This document shows, piece after piece, positions 1-24,344 of a stretch of DNA of 64,000 bases (position 1 is its first letter; every line of letters starts with the position of its first letter). Below the pieces are notes generated by a model, which saw only the letters and a program-made list of their open reading frames with translations, was not told where the DNA came from and made no database searches. This DNA comes from Taeniopygia guttata (Eukaryota > Chordata > Aves > Passeriformes > Estrildidae): assembly GCF_048771995.1 (NCBI RefSeq), contig NC_133050.1:7054501-7118500 (forward strand). Reading direction: 5' to 3'. The translations under genes were made by a program, and so were the position numbers.

Positions 1-577
1 CCTGTGCAGAGGGAGCTGAGGACTCTGGGGACCAACCTGAGGGAACATTGTGCTCCAGGCCCTCCCCTCCTTCAGAGATCAGAGAGACATTTGTGCAAAA
101 CCTCCAAAGCGGGGCAGCACTTTTTGTTGGGAATTAAGAAAAACCTCAGTGAAACACAGCTGATAAAGGAGTTAAAACCGACAGAAGCAGTCAAGGAAAA
201 CAAATCCAAACGAGTGATGATGGAAACCCACTGCAGGGACCCCAAATCCAGGGATCCCCACTTTGAGGGTCTCCTGGTACCACCGGTTGTCCACCCTGCC
301 CCAAGCACCCCAAATCCAGGAAACACAGCCCTGACTCCTTCAGGGTGCCCCCATCCCCCTGTGCCATTTCCCCCTCCCCAGAGCCCCCTCAGCCCCCCAG
401 GGCCCTCCTCACGCCCCTGCCAGCCCTTCAGCGACCCCTGAGGTCCCCCTCAGAGCCCCACACGACAGCCCCCGCCCCTGAGGGTCGCCCTCAGCCTTCC
501 AGGCCCCGTGAGAGCCCGTGGGTCCCCTCAGCCCTCCCGGAGCTCCCCCCGGCCCCGCGTGTGCCGCCGCGGCCGGG
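1..577 (-). other. ARNT: ARNT intron 1 (partial), no coding exon seen
   Basis: This stretch lies downstream, on the minus strand, of the ARNT exon 1 splice donor and runs off the window edge. It contains no open frame that I recognise. Short ORFs on both strands are Pro-rich and look accidental. It is assigned to ARNT intron 1 only because of the neighbouring exon. Confidence 0.6.
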
Positions 578-945
578 CTCACCCGCGCTGGCGGCGGTGG
601 CGGCCATGGCGGGGGTCCCGGGCCGCCCCCTCCTCACTCCGCTCCGCCGAGCCAAGATGGCGGCGCAGGAAAACCTCCGCCGGCCCCACGGCCCCGCCGC
701 CGCGGGGGCGGGGCCAGCGATACGGCGGCCTCCTATTGGTTCGAGAGGGGGGCGGGGGGCGGGACACGGGGAGACGCGGCACTGCTATTGGTCCGCACGG
801 AGGGCTGGGGGCGGGGATAAGCGGAGGGCACGGCCGGGGGCGGAGCGAACGCGGCCGTGCCCCGCCCCCGCCGGGAAGGAGGCGGGGCTTTTAGAGGGGG
901 CGTGGCTAGTGTGGGTGGTGCTGGTGACGTCACGAACCATTGGGA
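560..945 (-). promoter_or_regulatory. ARNT: CpG-island promoter of ARNT
   Basis: The interval is very rich in CpG. It holds inverted CCAAT boxes (ATTGG at about 734 and 786, and again at 938), a full CRE (TGACGTCA, 925-932) and a YY1-type AAGATGGCGGC (654-664). CCAAT boxes that read correctly on the minus strand, upstream of the ATG at 607, fit a minus-strand TATA-less promoter. Some plus-strand activity cannot be excluded. Confidence 0.65.
583..607 (-). CDS. ARNT: ARNT coding exon 1 (only the 5' end of the gene is in the window)
   Basis: ARNT is the bHLH-PAS partner of HIF-alpha and AHR and acts in the nucleus. Read on the minus strand from the ATG at 607, the frame gives MAATAASA and then the first base of a Gly codon, followed at once by a GTGAGC donor (GT at 582-581). 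As I remember it, human ARNT starts MAATTAN and its first coding exon is equally tiny. Position supports the call: ARNT is the minus-strand neighbour before SETDB1 in human, and the ATG sits in a CpG island with CCAAT boxes. The remaining exons lie beyond position 1. The exon is too short for homology alone, so the call rests on start peptide, donor and synteny together. Confidence 0.72.
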
Positions 946-1952
946 TTGGAATTAGATTGGAATTGATTGGAATTGGGATTAGGACTGAGATTGGGGTGAA
1001 ATTGGGGTTTTAAAACCCTGGGAATGAAGATGTGGATCCAGACTGGACACGTGATTTGGGTCGGATCTGGGGTTGGGTTTGGAATGTGTTTTTTTTGTCC
1101 GGACTGGAATTTGGGGCCATGAACAGGACCCCACAATTCATCCTTTGCTGAAAAATCTCTGGAAAACCCCACCGGCCCGGCTCTTGGGGTGTCAAGGTTT
1201 CAATGTCCTCCCAAAGCGATCATTTTTGCTCTCAGAGTAGGGAAAAAAAATAAATTTAAACAAGATTTTTGGTGTATTTTGGGCGTTCTGGTGTTTTCAC
1301 AAGGATGTCTTGCAAGATCCAAATGGGCGACTCAGTTCAATGCATTTTCCAAGAGTTATTTCCTGTCTATTCCAATATAAGCAAAAAACTACCTTGAAAT
1401 CCTCTCACAGGCAAGGCTTTTGGATTTTGGGGATAAATCCTCCTCAGCATTTCCCCAATCACCCCAAATCCACCAGGAACACCCCTGAAGGGACCCAGAG
1501 CCTTCTCCTGATGGGAGAAGGGGGTGTGGGGTGGGAACTTGATCCTCTGGGTTGTGTCTGAAAAGTGATGCCGGCACATTCCTGCAGAATTCATGAAGGC
1601 CTGGAGCCAGCGGGGCCAGGACAGAGACCCAGAGCCGGCCACAGGGAGGTAAGGAAGGAGCAGAGGGGACTCAAGGCCACATTTCCCCCTTTTTTGGGTG
1701 TTTTTGACCCCTCAGCCTCATGAATCCACCCTGGTTCTGGCCCCTCAGGGATGTTATTGGGGGTTGAGCGCTGGGGGCACGTGCTGGAGGATCCCTGGAG
1801 CCAGGAACAGATACCTGAGGGTCTTTGGAGCTGGGAAAGAGACACCTGAGGGTCCCTGGGACCAAGGAACACCCACCTGAGGGTCCCTGGAGCTGTGACA
1901 GACACACCTGAGGGTCCCTGGAGGTGTTGCAGACACACCTGAGGGTCCCTGT
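941..1952. other. Spacer between ARNT promoter and CTXND2; short repeats
   Basis: No recognised coding exon lies here. 938-1010 is an ATTGGAAT-type simple repeat. 1800-1950 is five imperfect copies of a roughly 35-bp unit containing ACCTGAGGGTCCCTGG, and the last copy ends three bases before the CTXND2 ATG. A good splice donor (AG|GTAAGG, GT at 1649-1650) could end a 5' untranslated exon of CTXND2; this is only a possibility. Confidence 0.5.
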
Positions 1953-2126
1953 ATGGAGACCCCCACGGTGCTGCCCACCATGGACGTGGACAAAGCCGTG
2001 GCCACGGCCTTCGTGGTGCTGCTGGGGCTCTTCCTCCTGGCCATGACCGTGCGCTGCGCCCGGCTGGTGGTGGATCCCTACAGCGCCATTCCCACCTCCA
2101 CCTGGGAGGAGGAACCCATCAACTGA
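1953..2126 (+). CDS. CTXND2: Cortexin-domain small membrane protein (CTXND2-like), 57 aa
   Basis: A single-exon frame gives a 57-residue protein that begins METPTVLPTMDVDK. It then has one hydrophobic segment (about residues 15-34, AVATAFVVLLGLFLLAMTV), a juxtamembrane RCARLV, and a short tail DPYSAIPTSTWEE. This is the cortexin-family plan: short N terminus, one membrane span, RC then DPYS-x-P motif, and total length near 55-60 residues. Its place between ARNT and SETDB1 is where I recall human CTXND2. The tail resembles CTXND1 more than human CTXND2, so the exact paralogue rests on synteny. It is below usual ORF length cut-offs and is easily missed. Function is unknown; cortexins are neuronal membrane proteins. 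Confidence 0.82.
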   Translation: METPTVLPTMDVDKAVATAFVVLLGLFLLAMTVRCARLVVDPYSAIPTSTWEEEPIN

Positions 2127-2159
2127 CCCCCAAACCCCTCCAGGAACCCCAACTCCACT

Positions 2160-2705
2160 GTTCCTCAATTTCCCTCATTGTTCCCTAATTTCCCTCATTG
2201 CTCCCCAATTTCCCCCATTGTTCCCAATTTCCTCCATTTTCCCCCATTTCTCCCAATTTCCCCCATTACTCCCCATTTCCCCCACTGTTCCCCAATTTCC
2301 CACATTGTTCCCCAATTTCCCACATTGTTCCCTAATTTCTCCCATTGCTCCCCAACTTCCTCCATTTCCCCCCATTTCCCCCATTGCTACTCAATTTCCC
2401 CCGTTGTTCCCTAATTTCCTCCATTGTTCCCCAATTTCCCCTATAGTTCCCCCATTTCCTCCATTGCTCCTCAATTTCTCTCATTGTTTCCCATTTCCCC
2501 CATTGCTCCCCAATTTCCCCCACTGCCCATTTTCCCCATTTCCCCCATTATTCCAAATTTCCCTATTGCTCCCCAATTTCCCCTATAGTCCCCAATTTCC
2601 CCCATTGTTCCCAATTTCCCCAATTTCCCCCATTGTTCCAAATTTCCACTATTTCCCCCCATTTCCCCCAGTACTCCCTAATTCCCCCACAGTCCCCCCT
2701 TCCCC
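2160..2705. repeat. Pyrimidine-rich minisatellite, ~18-21 bp unit
   Basis: About 28 imperfect copies of a unit close to CCCCAATTTCCCCCATTGTT run directly downstream of the CTXND2 stop codon. It is strongly strand-asymmetric (C+T on the plus strand). ORFs across it on both strands are products of the repeat. Confidence 0.9.
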
Positions 2706-2719
2706 CGTTGCTGCCCATT

Positions 2720-3092
2720 CCCCCCATCGCCCCCCGTGCTGCCAACCCCCGGAGGCGGCGGTTGAGGGGCCGTTGGGGCCGTTCCCGGTAACGGCCCCTC
2801 AGCAACGACCCGCGGCTCGCCCGGAGCGTCCGCCTCCCTGCTGGATAACCCAGCGGGGCCCGGCAGCTCCCGGGCCACAGCGGCCAATTCCCGGCCGCCG
2901 ATTCCCGAGGGATTTATCGCCGGTTCCCGAGGGATTTATCGCCGGTTCCCGAGGAATTCGTTTATTCCCGAATTTCGGGGGTTCTGCCCCCCTCAGCCCT
3001 CACGCACCGGGACCGCCAGGGGGCGCCCGCAGGAAGTGACGTCACGCGGCGGGCGCGCCGGGCCCCGCTCCGGTTCCCCGGGACCGGCGGCG
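2720..3092 (+). promoter_or_regulatory. SETDB1: SETDB1 CpG promoter and non-coding exon 1
   Basis: This GC-rich block ends in a donor CG|GTGAGT (GT at 3093), which I take as the end of untranslated exon 1 (about 3050-3092). Just upstream is an ETS/CRE composite (AGGAAGTGACGTCA, 3031-3044). Overlapping the promoter is a sequence close to the CTCF core (CCGCCAGGGGGCGC, 3013-3026). A 22-bp unit containing GAGGGATTTATCGCCGG is repeated two to three times at 2917-2960. Confidence 0.7.
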
Positions 3093-3229
3093 GTGAGTGA
3101 GGGGGGACGGCCGGGGATGAGGGGAACGGGAGCGTGTGAGCGGCTGCGAGCGGCTGGGAGCGGCTGGGAGCGGCTGTGAGCGGCTGGGCTGCACCGGCCG
3201 GGCTGGGAGAGCGGGAGGGGGACGCGGTG

Positions 3230-4475
3230 TGGGGTGCTGAGGGGACTGAAGGGGGCTGTGAGGGGACCTGGGGGACTGTGAGGGGACCTGGGGGGCTGTG
3301 AGGGAATGAAAGGGGCTGTGATGGAACTGAAGGGGGCTGTGATGGGACGGAAGGGGTCTGTGACAGGACCTGGGGGGCTGTGAGGGTTCTGAAGGGGGCT
3401 GTGAGATGACCTGGGGGGCTGTGAGATGACCTGGGGGGCTGTGAGGAGACTGAATGGGGTGGTGAGGGAACTTGGGGGGGCTGTGATGGGTCTGAAGGGG
3501 GCTGTGACAGGACCTGGGGGGCTGTGATGGGACTGAAGGGGGCTGTGAGGGGACCTGGGGGGCTGTGAGGGGACCTGGGGGGCTGTGAGGGGATGAAGGG
3601 GGTGGTGAGGGAACTTGGGGGGGCTGTGAGGGGACCTGGGGGGCTGTGAGGGGATCTGGGGGGCTGTGAGGGTTCTGAAGGAGGCTGTGACAGGACCTGG
3701 GGGGCTGTGAGGGTTCTGAAGGGGGCTGTGAGATGACCTGGGGGGCTGTGAGGGGATCTGGGGGGCTGTGATGGGACTGAATGGGGCGGTGAGGGAACTT
3801 GGGGGGGCTGTGATAGCACTGAAGGAGGCTGTGACAGGACCTGGTGGGCTGTGAGGGGATCTGGGGGGCGGTGAGGGAACTTGGGGGGGCTGTGATGGGA
3901 CTGAAGGGGGCTGTGACAGGACCTGGGGGCTGTGAGGGGACCTGGGGAGCTGTGAGGGGATGAAGGGGGCTGTGAGGGGACTTGGGGGGCTGTGATGGGA
4001 CTGAATGGGGCGGTGAGGGAACTTGGGGGGCTATGATGGAACTGAAGGGGGCTGTGACAGGACCTGGGGGGCTGTGAGGGTTCTGAAGGGGGCTGTGACA
4101 GGACCTGGGGGGCTGTGAGGGTTCTGAAGGGGGCTGTGACAGGACCTGGGGGCTGTGAGGGGACCTGGGGGGCTGTGAGGGGACCTGGGGGGCTGTGAGG
4201 GGATGAAGGGGGCTGTGACAGGACCTGAGGGGCTATGATGGCACTGAATGGGGCGGTGAGGGAACTTGGGGGGGCTGTGATGGGACTGAAGGGGGCTGTG
4301 ACAGGACCTGGGGGCTGTGAGGGGACCTGGGGAGCTGTGAGGGGATGAAGGGGGCTGTGAGGGGACTTGGAGGGGGCTGTGAGGGGATCTGGGGGGCTGT
4401 GAGGGGATGAAGGGGGCTGTGACAGGACCTGGGGGGCTGTGAGGGGATGAAGGGGGCTATGAGGGGACTGTGAGG
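3230..4475. repeat. G-rich 20-bp minisatellite in SETDB1 intron 1
   Basis: About 60 copies of a unit near GGCTGTGAGGGGACCTGGGG fill almost all of intron 1, with interspersed variants containing ATGAAGGGG and ACTGAAGGGGG. The plus (non-template) strand is G-rich with runs of four to seven G. The array ends about 100 bp before the first coding exon. Confidence 0.92.
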
Positions 4476-4591
4476 GGACATTGGGGCAGGGGAAAGGGGG
4501 AGAGGGTAGGGGAGCTGCCATGTTCTCCCTCTCTTCACTCTCCAACCTCACCTTCCTCCCCATGCCTGGTGTAGCCTCAGGTGCGGCAGAG

Positions 4592-17981
<13,390 letters not shown>

Positions 17982-18500
17982 GCCACCCCTGCTCCAGCAG
18001 CTCCCGCTGCTCCACAGGCCTGGTGCTCACTTTCCCTCAGTGAGGGTGAAGTTTCTTCTCAAGAGTTCTCAGTTCTCCCATTCACCTGGAAAATCACAGA
18101 TGGACACAGAGCAGGAGCGGACTCGGGCTGTGCTGGGGGGCAGTTCCCAGCCCCTGGGCTTCTCCCACCTTCCAGAGGCTCCAGTAATCCCACAACACAA
18201 CGAGGCTCCCTCGAGGAATGAGCTTTTCCTGCTCTCTTCCATCTTTCCACCAAATGTGAGGCACAAACCTCCTTTTTCCAACAGCAAGCACTTCCCCAGT
18301 ATTCCCAGGAAGTGCTTCCCAGTTGGGACTGAGGCCTTGAAAGTGGGAGGGAGGATGGTGGAAAGAATCCCTGGAAGACTGGACCAATCAGGATTCATAG
18401 AATTCAAGCAACAGAAGACAAAAAGTATCTGTGTTCACCTGTGAGCTGTAAAGAATCTTTTAGTTGCTAAAAAGCAATAAAAGTGTGTTTTTCTATTAAA
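17982..18500 (+). other. SETDB1: SETDB1 3' UTR with poly(A) signal
   Basis: Untranslated sequence after the TGA at 17979-17981. The AATAAA at 18476-18481, followed by T/G-rich sequence, is the likely end of the transcript. The gene is convergent with CERS2. Confidence 0.7.
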
Positions 18501-19450
18501 AATAACCTACCTTGATCTTGAGACACAGCAGAGAGCCCTGAAAAAGCAGGGTTGAACTGCTGCCATCGTCCTTGTTTCCGTGGGCTTTGCAGGAAAAATG
18601 CCAGACCTGGATGGGCCCAGGCAAAGGGATAAGGAGCTCCCACATTTTCACCTTTCCTTCACCTCTCCTCAAAACAAACACTCCTTAAACCTTCCACTTG
18701 GGAAAATGACGGAGGAGCAGTTGGGATTTTTTTGAGGAAGCAGATCCGCTGCCTCTCCCCATCTCCAACCCTCCCAGAATGTCACGGGGAGCCCCGAGCT
18801 TGGCCCAAACTCCCGCAGTGAAGTGGAGCTGGGACAGCCCCAAATTGGCTTTGGGTACCTGGTACACAGAAAATCACCAGGATCTGGCAGCCACAGGTGT
18901 GGGGCTTGGGTTTCTTTTTTGTTTGGGGGCAGGAAAGAGGCAAGGCACCAGGGCAGATCCAAAGGGTTCAAAAAACCACTCCTGAGAACTGGAAAAAGAG
19001 GTGAGGTTTGACAAGGTGGGATCAAATCTCACATTGTTGACGTGGAAAAGCCCAATCGAGGGGTGGTGGAGTCGATTCCAACCATCCCAGCCCCCCAAAA
19101 CCAAACACTTGCACAAGAGAGGCTTGTTGGGTTTTTTTTCCTGCTAAATACCCTTTTTTTTTTTTTCTTTGTAAAATAAAACCTTTCTGGGGCCTCTGGA
19201 GCTCCAGTTCCATCCTGAGCGTGCACCTGAATGGAGGCTTTGTCATCCCAGCGGGGCTGCAGCTCCTCAGGGAATCCAAACCCACGCTCCAGCCTGGGCT
19301 TGAAGACTTGGAGAACTTTTAGGAGAAAAAAAAAAAAGATATAAAAACCATCAAAATCCTCAACTCTGCCCATTTTTAGCATTGCCTAAGGCATCTATGC
19401 CAAAATAACACCTCACCTCAAGGCCGTTGTGCCACTCACAGAATATGCCC
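18500..19450. other. Gap between convergent SETDB1 and CERS2 3' ends
   Basis: I see no gene here. A/T homopolymers occur at about 19135-19165 and 19325-19340. Small ORFs on both strands show no family resemblance. Confidence 0.6.
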
Positions 19451-19479
19451 AAATCCTATAATTTTTTTACCCAAGTTTA

Positions 19480-20309
19480 TTAGTTTCTTTAACTTTTAAT
19501 ATATTTAACTTTTTATTTTATTAAAAAAAAAAACAAAACAAAAACAACAAAACACGTTTTGGTCTGACATTGGTTAATGGTCCTTTCTCCCCCCCCACCC
19601 CTCCGTGCTGGGAGGTCTCGCAGCATCCCGGGGGATGCAGGAGACAGAGCCAAGCCCGGCTCCTTCTGTCTTCCAAATAAATAGAAAGAAAAAGGAAAAA
19701 AAAAAAAAAAAAAAGAAATATCAGTTGGAAATTTGTCCTGTTACAGCTGGGAGAGGCCACGGAGAGGGAGAGACTCAAAATCCATTTACCGAAGAGAAAT
19801 GAGAGGATTAAACTCTGTGAGACACGGGGAGTGACTCAGCCCCGCAGCTTCCTTCCCCCAGGTACTTCCATAGTGTCATCCCATCATTCGGGCGCTGAAA
19901 CACCCAGGAACTCCCTGCTCCTCCCTCCCAGTTCGGTGGAGCAGGGGCTGAGCCGGCTTCTCCAGCCGGACACGGGTTAGGCAAAGGGGTTTTCCCCTCC
20001 CTCCGGTGAAGGAATGGTTGGGAAAGTAGGAATAACACAGAGCCCGGCAGGGGCTGGGGCCGAGCTCTTGGCCGGAGGCGACCCGCGGGGCTGCGGGGCG
20101 GGACGGAGCCGCCCCGGTGGGACGGAGCCGCCCCGGTGGGGTCCCCGCCCGTCCCGGGAACCGCAGTGGATTAAGGCAGCATGTGAGAGGTGGAAGGGCA
20201 CCAGCGGTGAGTGTGAGGCAGAGCTGCGGCCCCGCTCCGGAGGGGCTGGGCCCGGCAGGTCTCCGGGGTCCCGGTGTGGAGGAGGTGGCAGCTCTCGGGT
20301 CCGGGGCGC
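19480..20309 (-). other. CERS2: CERS2 3' UTR
   Basis: Minus-strand sequence after the CERS2 stop. Overlapping AATAAA signals on the minus strand (TTTATT at 19512-19517 and 19517-19522, another at 19476-19481) suggest cleavage near 19.45-19.5 kb. The tract contains an A-rich run near 19690-19715. Confidence 0.6.
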
Positions 20310-22952
20310 TCAGTCGGTTTTGCGGTGGTTGTTGTTGAGGACAGGGTGGCCATTGGAGAGGGGCCCGTTCTTGGCCACCTCCTCCTCCTCCTCCGAGTTG
20401 TCCGTCTCCTCACGGTCACTCCGCTCATCCTCCACCACCTGTGGGCAGAAGGAAAAGGGGGTTCAGGCAGCAGACCCCCATTTTCCTGCCGTGCCTCAGT
20501 TTCCCCATTGCAACCACAGCGGTTTCTCCCCACCGAGGGCTCTCTGCGATCTGGGGAGCCGCGGGCAGTTGGGATTCAGGATCTGGGGGTCTCCCCCGCA
20601 TCCTCCATCCTCCATCCATCCACCCCCAGTGGGTCCTTCCCCCCGATGTCCCCCAGCCCCCTCTCACCTTTCCAGTTATGAACTTCTGGGCCATGCGGAT
20701 GATGAGGTAGGCCCAGAAGATGTGCAGCAACTGCAGCACCACCATCATGAAGTTGAAGAAGTAGTAGCCAAAGAAGGCGGGGTAGAGATCCAGCGGATAA
20801 ACCACCGTGCAGTGCATGATCCTGCCGGGAAAAGCCACTCCTGTCACGGGCACAGGAGACTCCCCCAGCCCTGCCTCAGTTTCCCCTGTTGCCCAGCGCA
20901 GCTCACCAGAAGGGCAGGATGACCAGGCGGGTGATGATGAAGACGGCGGCGAAGACGATGAAGATGTTGTTGCAGGTGTTCCTCCACCCGGCGTAGTTGA
21001 ACATCTTGGCAGACTGGGGGGCAGAGGGGGTGAGCTGGGGAGGGGGCGCAGGACGGGGGGACAGCAGGGGAGGGGGGGACACACCAACCTCCAGCAGATA
21101 ATCCGAGGAGTCGTGCAGGGCCATGATGAGCGTCCCGGCACGGGTGTAGTTGGCGAACCAGGAGAAGCTGATGAGGATGATGGTGGCCACGTGGTGGATG
21201 ATTTGCTCTTTGAAGTCCTGTGCCCACAGCAAAGGGGAGCTCAGCAATGGGGGGGTTACAGCAGCCTCTGTGTGTCCCCACATCCTCCCAGCTGCTGCCT
21301 CCTGCCCACCCACCACGAGGGAGAAGAAAACCCTGCCAAGGTGTCCCGGTGTCCCCCAGAGCCCCCACCTTGCGCTTGACGTCGGAGGCGATGCTGAAGA
21401 GCAGGGACCAGTAGAAGGAGAGCTCGATCATGTAGTACCAGTACTGCGAGGGCAGCATGCTCTGGGGGCAAGGGACACGTTGGGGGGGGACCTCTGTGTC
21501 CCCCAGAGGGGTTTGGTCCCCTTCTCTGGGCACCATCTGGGTGCCCTGAGGACCCCCAAACCTCCAGGGGTGCCAAGAGACCCTCCTGCACCCCCAGTTC
21601 CCACCGCTGATCCTGGTGCTCAGGAAAAGCCGAGGGCTGGCAGCTGGGACAGGATCCGGGCTCACCTGGATGGGATATCCCTTCCACACCTCCCGGAGGT
21701 CGTAGAACCAGGGCTTCTGCAGGATGGGGAGGGGGAGACACAGAGTCAGAGGGGCCAGGGGGGCTGGGGGAGCACGGGAGGGGGGCAATACTCACATCCA
21801 CTATGACAGCCATGCCAGCAATGAAAGCAATAAGGTAAAAGGTGAATCTCCAACTGGAAAAAGGAAGCAGACGGTTCTCAGACGGGCACCGGGGAGCAGG
21901 AGGGAGGAGGACGGACCCACCGGCCCCGGATCCCGCGTCTCCCACCCTCCCAGGCAGCTCCTGCCCAAGCTGAGACTCCCAGAGCCCCCCCGGGCAGAGG
22001 GACAGTGACACCAGGCAGCAAGGGGGTCTCACCTGGCCTCCCGGAATTTCTTGAGCAGGCTGGGCCGGTCCTGGTTGCGGCGGCGGCGGAACCAGCGCTC
22101 GACCTGGCGCACGGTGCAGCCGCTCTTCTTGGAGAGCATCTCCACGTCGGCCTGGGGACAGCCCCACGGTGTCACACAGCCCTGGCTCTGCCACCCTCAC
22201 CCCCCCCAGGCACCTCTGGAGACCCTCACCTGCTTGGGGTGTTTGGTGGTGGCAGCATAAAACTTCTCCAGCACGGCATTGGGGGTGGCTTTTAACCGGA
22301 CCTTCTCCTTGACATTCAGGAGCCCGGCCAGGGGGGTGGCCACGTACCTGGGGAAGGAGTTGGGGACATAAATGTCCTCATTCCTGTCACCTGGATGATT
22401 TGGTCCCATCAAAGCCACACAGGGACCCACAACCGCTCAGTGCCTCGGTCTCCCCACCCTGCTGCGCCTCCTCCAGGGTGGGTTTTGCCACAGGGGAGCC
22501 CCCCGGGTCCCTCTGTCACGGGCTGGTGAAGGGTGGCCCCCCCTTCTCCTGCCATCCCAACAAAGCCGGGTCTGTTCCCATTGTTTGCCCAACAAATCAC
22601 TCCCTAAGAGCCGTGTTGGTGCAGGGAAGGGGGAGCACGTGGGTTTGTGGGGGGGATCAGGACCCCCAGCTCGGCTGAGCACAAGGTGCCACACCAGGGT
22701 TCAGCCACAGCCCCCAGGGCACGGGCAGAGCCGGATCAGGGGCTCAGGACCCGTCCCCACCCCCAGGGAAGGGACTCACGTCTCAAAGAGGTGCCGGACA
22801 ATGAGGAAGACGAAGGCCAAGGGGAGGGTGATGTACAGGTCAGAGGCTTTGGCATAGACTCGCCCATCCCGGTCCTCCAGGTCAGCCCAGGTGAGGTTTG
22901 CCGGGAGCCAGAGCCGTTCCCACCAAAAATAGCTGTACAAGGTCTGAAACAT
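20310..22952 (-). CDS. CERS2: CERS2 ceramide synthase 2
   Basis: CERS2 is an ER membrane enzyme that N-acylates sphinganine with very-long-chain (C22-C24) acyl-CoA. Coding exons from the ATG: 22952-22780, 22347-22230, 22151-22033, 21853-21796, 21716-21666, 21461-21369, 21217-21089, 21013-20907, 20821-20668, 20438-20310. They join in phase to 376 residues (human 380). Seen: N terminus [17 protein letters not shown]; Hox-like segment (about 90-137) with [14 protein letters not shown]; multispan membrane region; Lag1 motif with the essential HH (residues 212-213, [20 protein letters not shown]); C-terminal acidic tail [17 protein letters not shown], equivalent to the phosphoregulated tail of ceramide synthases. 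Nothing is broken. Human ANXA9, expected just upstream, is absent. Confidence 0.97.
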
Positions 22953-24131
22953 GCTGAGGGGAGGGAAAGGGGGACAGGTGAGGGGGGCATCTCCGAGGAG
23001 ACGCTGATCCCACACCCCGGCCCCACCGGGCACCCCTATTTCCACCTCGGGCTCCCGGGGAGGCCGCGGTGAAATCCCGGTCGGAGCGCTGGGCTCGGGC
23101 ACCGCGGGACTTTGCTCCCTGCAGCCCGGAGGTCAGCGGGTGATCATTAACAGAGGCCCCAACCCCAGTTCCAACCGCAGCTCGGGGCCCGGGACCAGCC
23201 CGAGGGCAGAACCGGGACAAACCCCCGGCTTTGGTTTCCCGGCCGAGCGCCGTGCGCGCACCCCGCCGCTGATCCGAACCCGATTCCCGGTGGGAATCCT
23301 GGAGCCCACCGCCGGCATTCCGAGGCCAGGCACAGCACCGGCCCCGCGGGATTAGGGATTTGCTGGCGGCACAATGAGCACCTTTGTGCCTTAAAAAGGC
23401 CCCGGCAGGGGAAGCCGCCCCTCGCCGCGGGGTCAGCGCATCCCGGCTGCCCGTCCCTCTCCACCGGGATGGGGCCGGTTGGGATCCAACACCCGGGGCG
23501 AGCGAGTCCCCAAGGCGGCACAGGGATCGTGGCGAGGGCCGGGGCGGCTCCGCTGCGCCCCGGGAGGAAGAGGAACCACCGTGGCCGGTTTCGCAAGGGC
23601 GGGCGGGAGGGAGGTGCCGCAATTCCCGGCTCCCGAGGCCGTGCCGCGGGCAGGTAACGGGAGGGGAGCGTGGGAGGACGGGGTGAGGCCCCGGTCAGCG
23701 CCGGCAGCTCCTTCTCCCCGGGGCACCGGCAGGGCACGGCGGACACCGGGCCGGCGGAGGAGGGGGCACCGCCAGGCCGGAGCCCTCCCCCGGAGGTGAT
23801 TTTGGGAGAGATCCTGCTGGAAACCGACAAAACCCTGACGTTTTCAAGCCGTGGACGGAAAAACGGCACCGGGAGGGATCCGGGCCCGGGGGCCGCGCTG
23901 CCGCACCGGGCCGGGGGGCAGCGACCCGCTGAGGGCCCCGCCCCGCCCGGGCAGCCCCGCGGGGCCCTGCCGGACCCGGCCGAGGGCGGATGGAGGCCCG
24001 GGATGGCTCCGGTGCGCGCCCAACGCCCGCAGAAAGGCCCGGCCGCGGGGTGGGGGGGGCGAGCGGGAACCGGCCCGCGGCCCCCGCCCCGCCCGCAGCG
24101 GGCAGGCCCCGCTCGGCCCGGCCGCACTCAC

Positions 24132-24330
24132 CCGCCGCCGCCGCCGGAGCCCTCACGGAGCCGCCGCTCGGAGCCGTCCCGGAGCCGTCCCGGAGCCGCC
24201 GCCCGCCCCCTCCGTCCCGCGCGCGCCCCGCGCCAGGCAGCGGCGGCAGTGACGTCACCGCAGCCCGGGAGTGACGTCACCGCAACGCCGCGGGGAGCGG
24301 CGCCCGCGGCGGGGCGGGGCGGGGCCCAGG
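24132..24330 (-). promoter_or_regulatory. CERS2: CERS2 non-coding exon 1 and promoter
   Basis: On the minus strand a donor GG|GTGAGT (GT at 24131-24130) ends a GC-rich untranslated exon that begins near 24.2 kb. Upstream are two complete CREs 22 bp apart (TGACGTCA at 24250-24257 and 24272-24279). The CpG island extends through intron 1 down to about 23.1 kb. Long GC-rich ORFs across it are by-products of base composition. Confidence 0.7.
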
Positions 24331-24344
24331 CGTGAGCAATCAAC

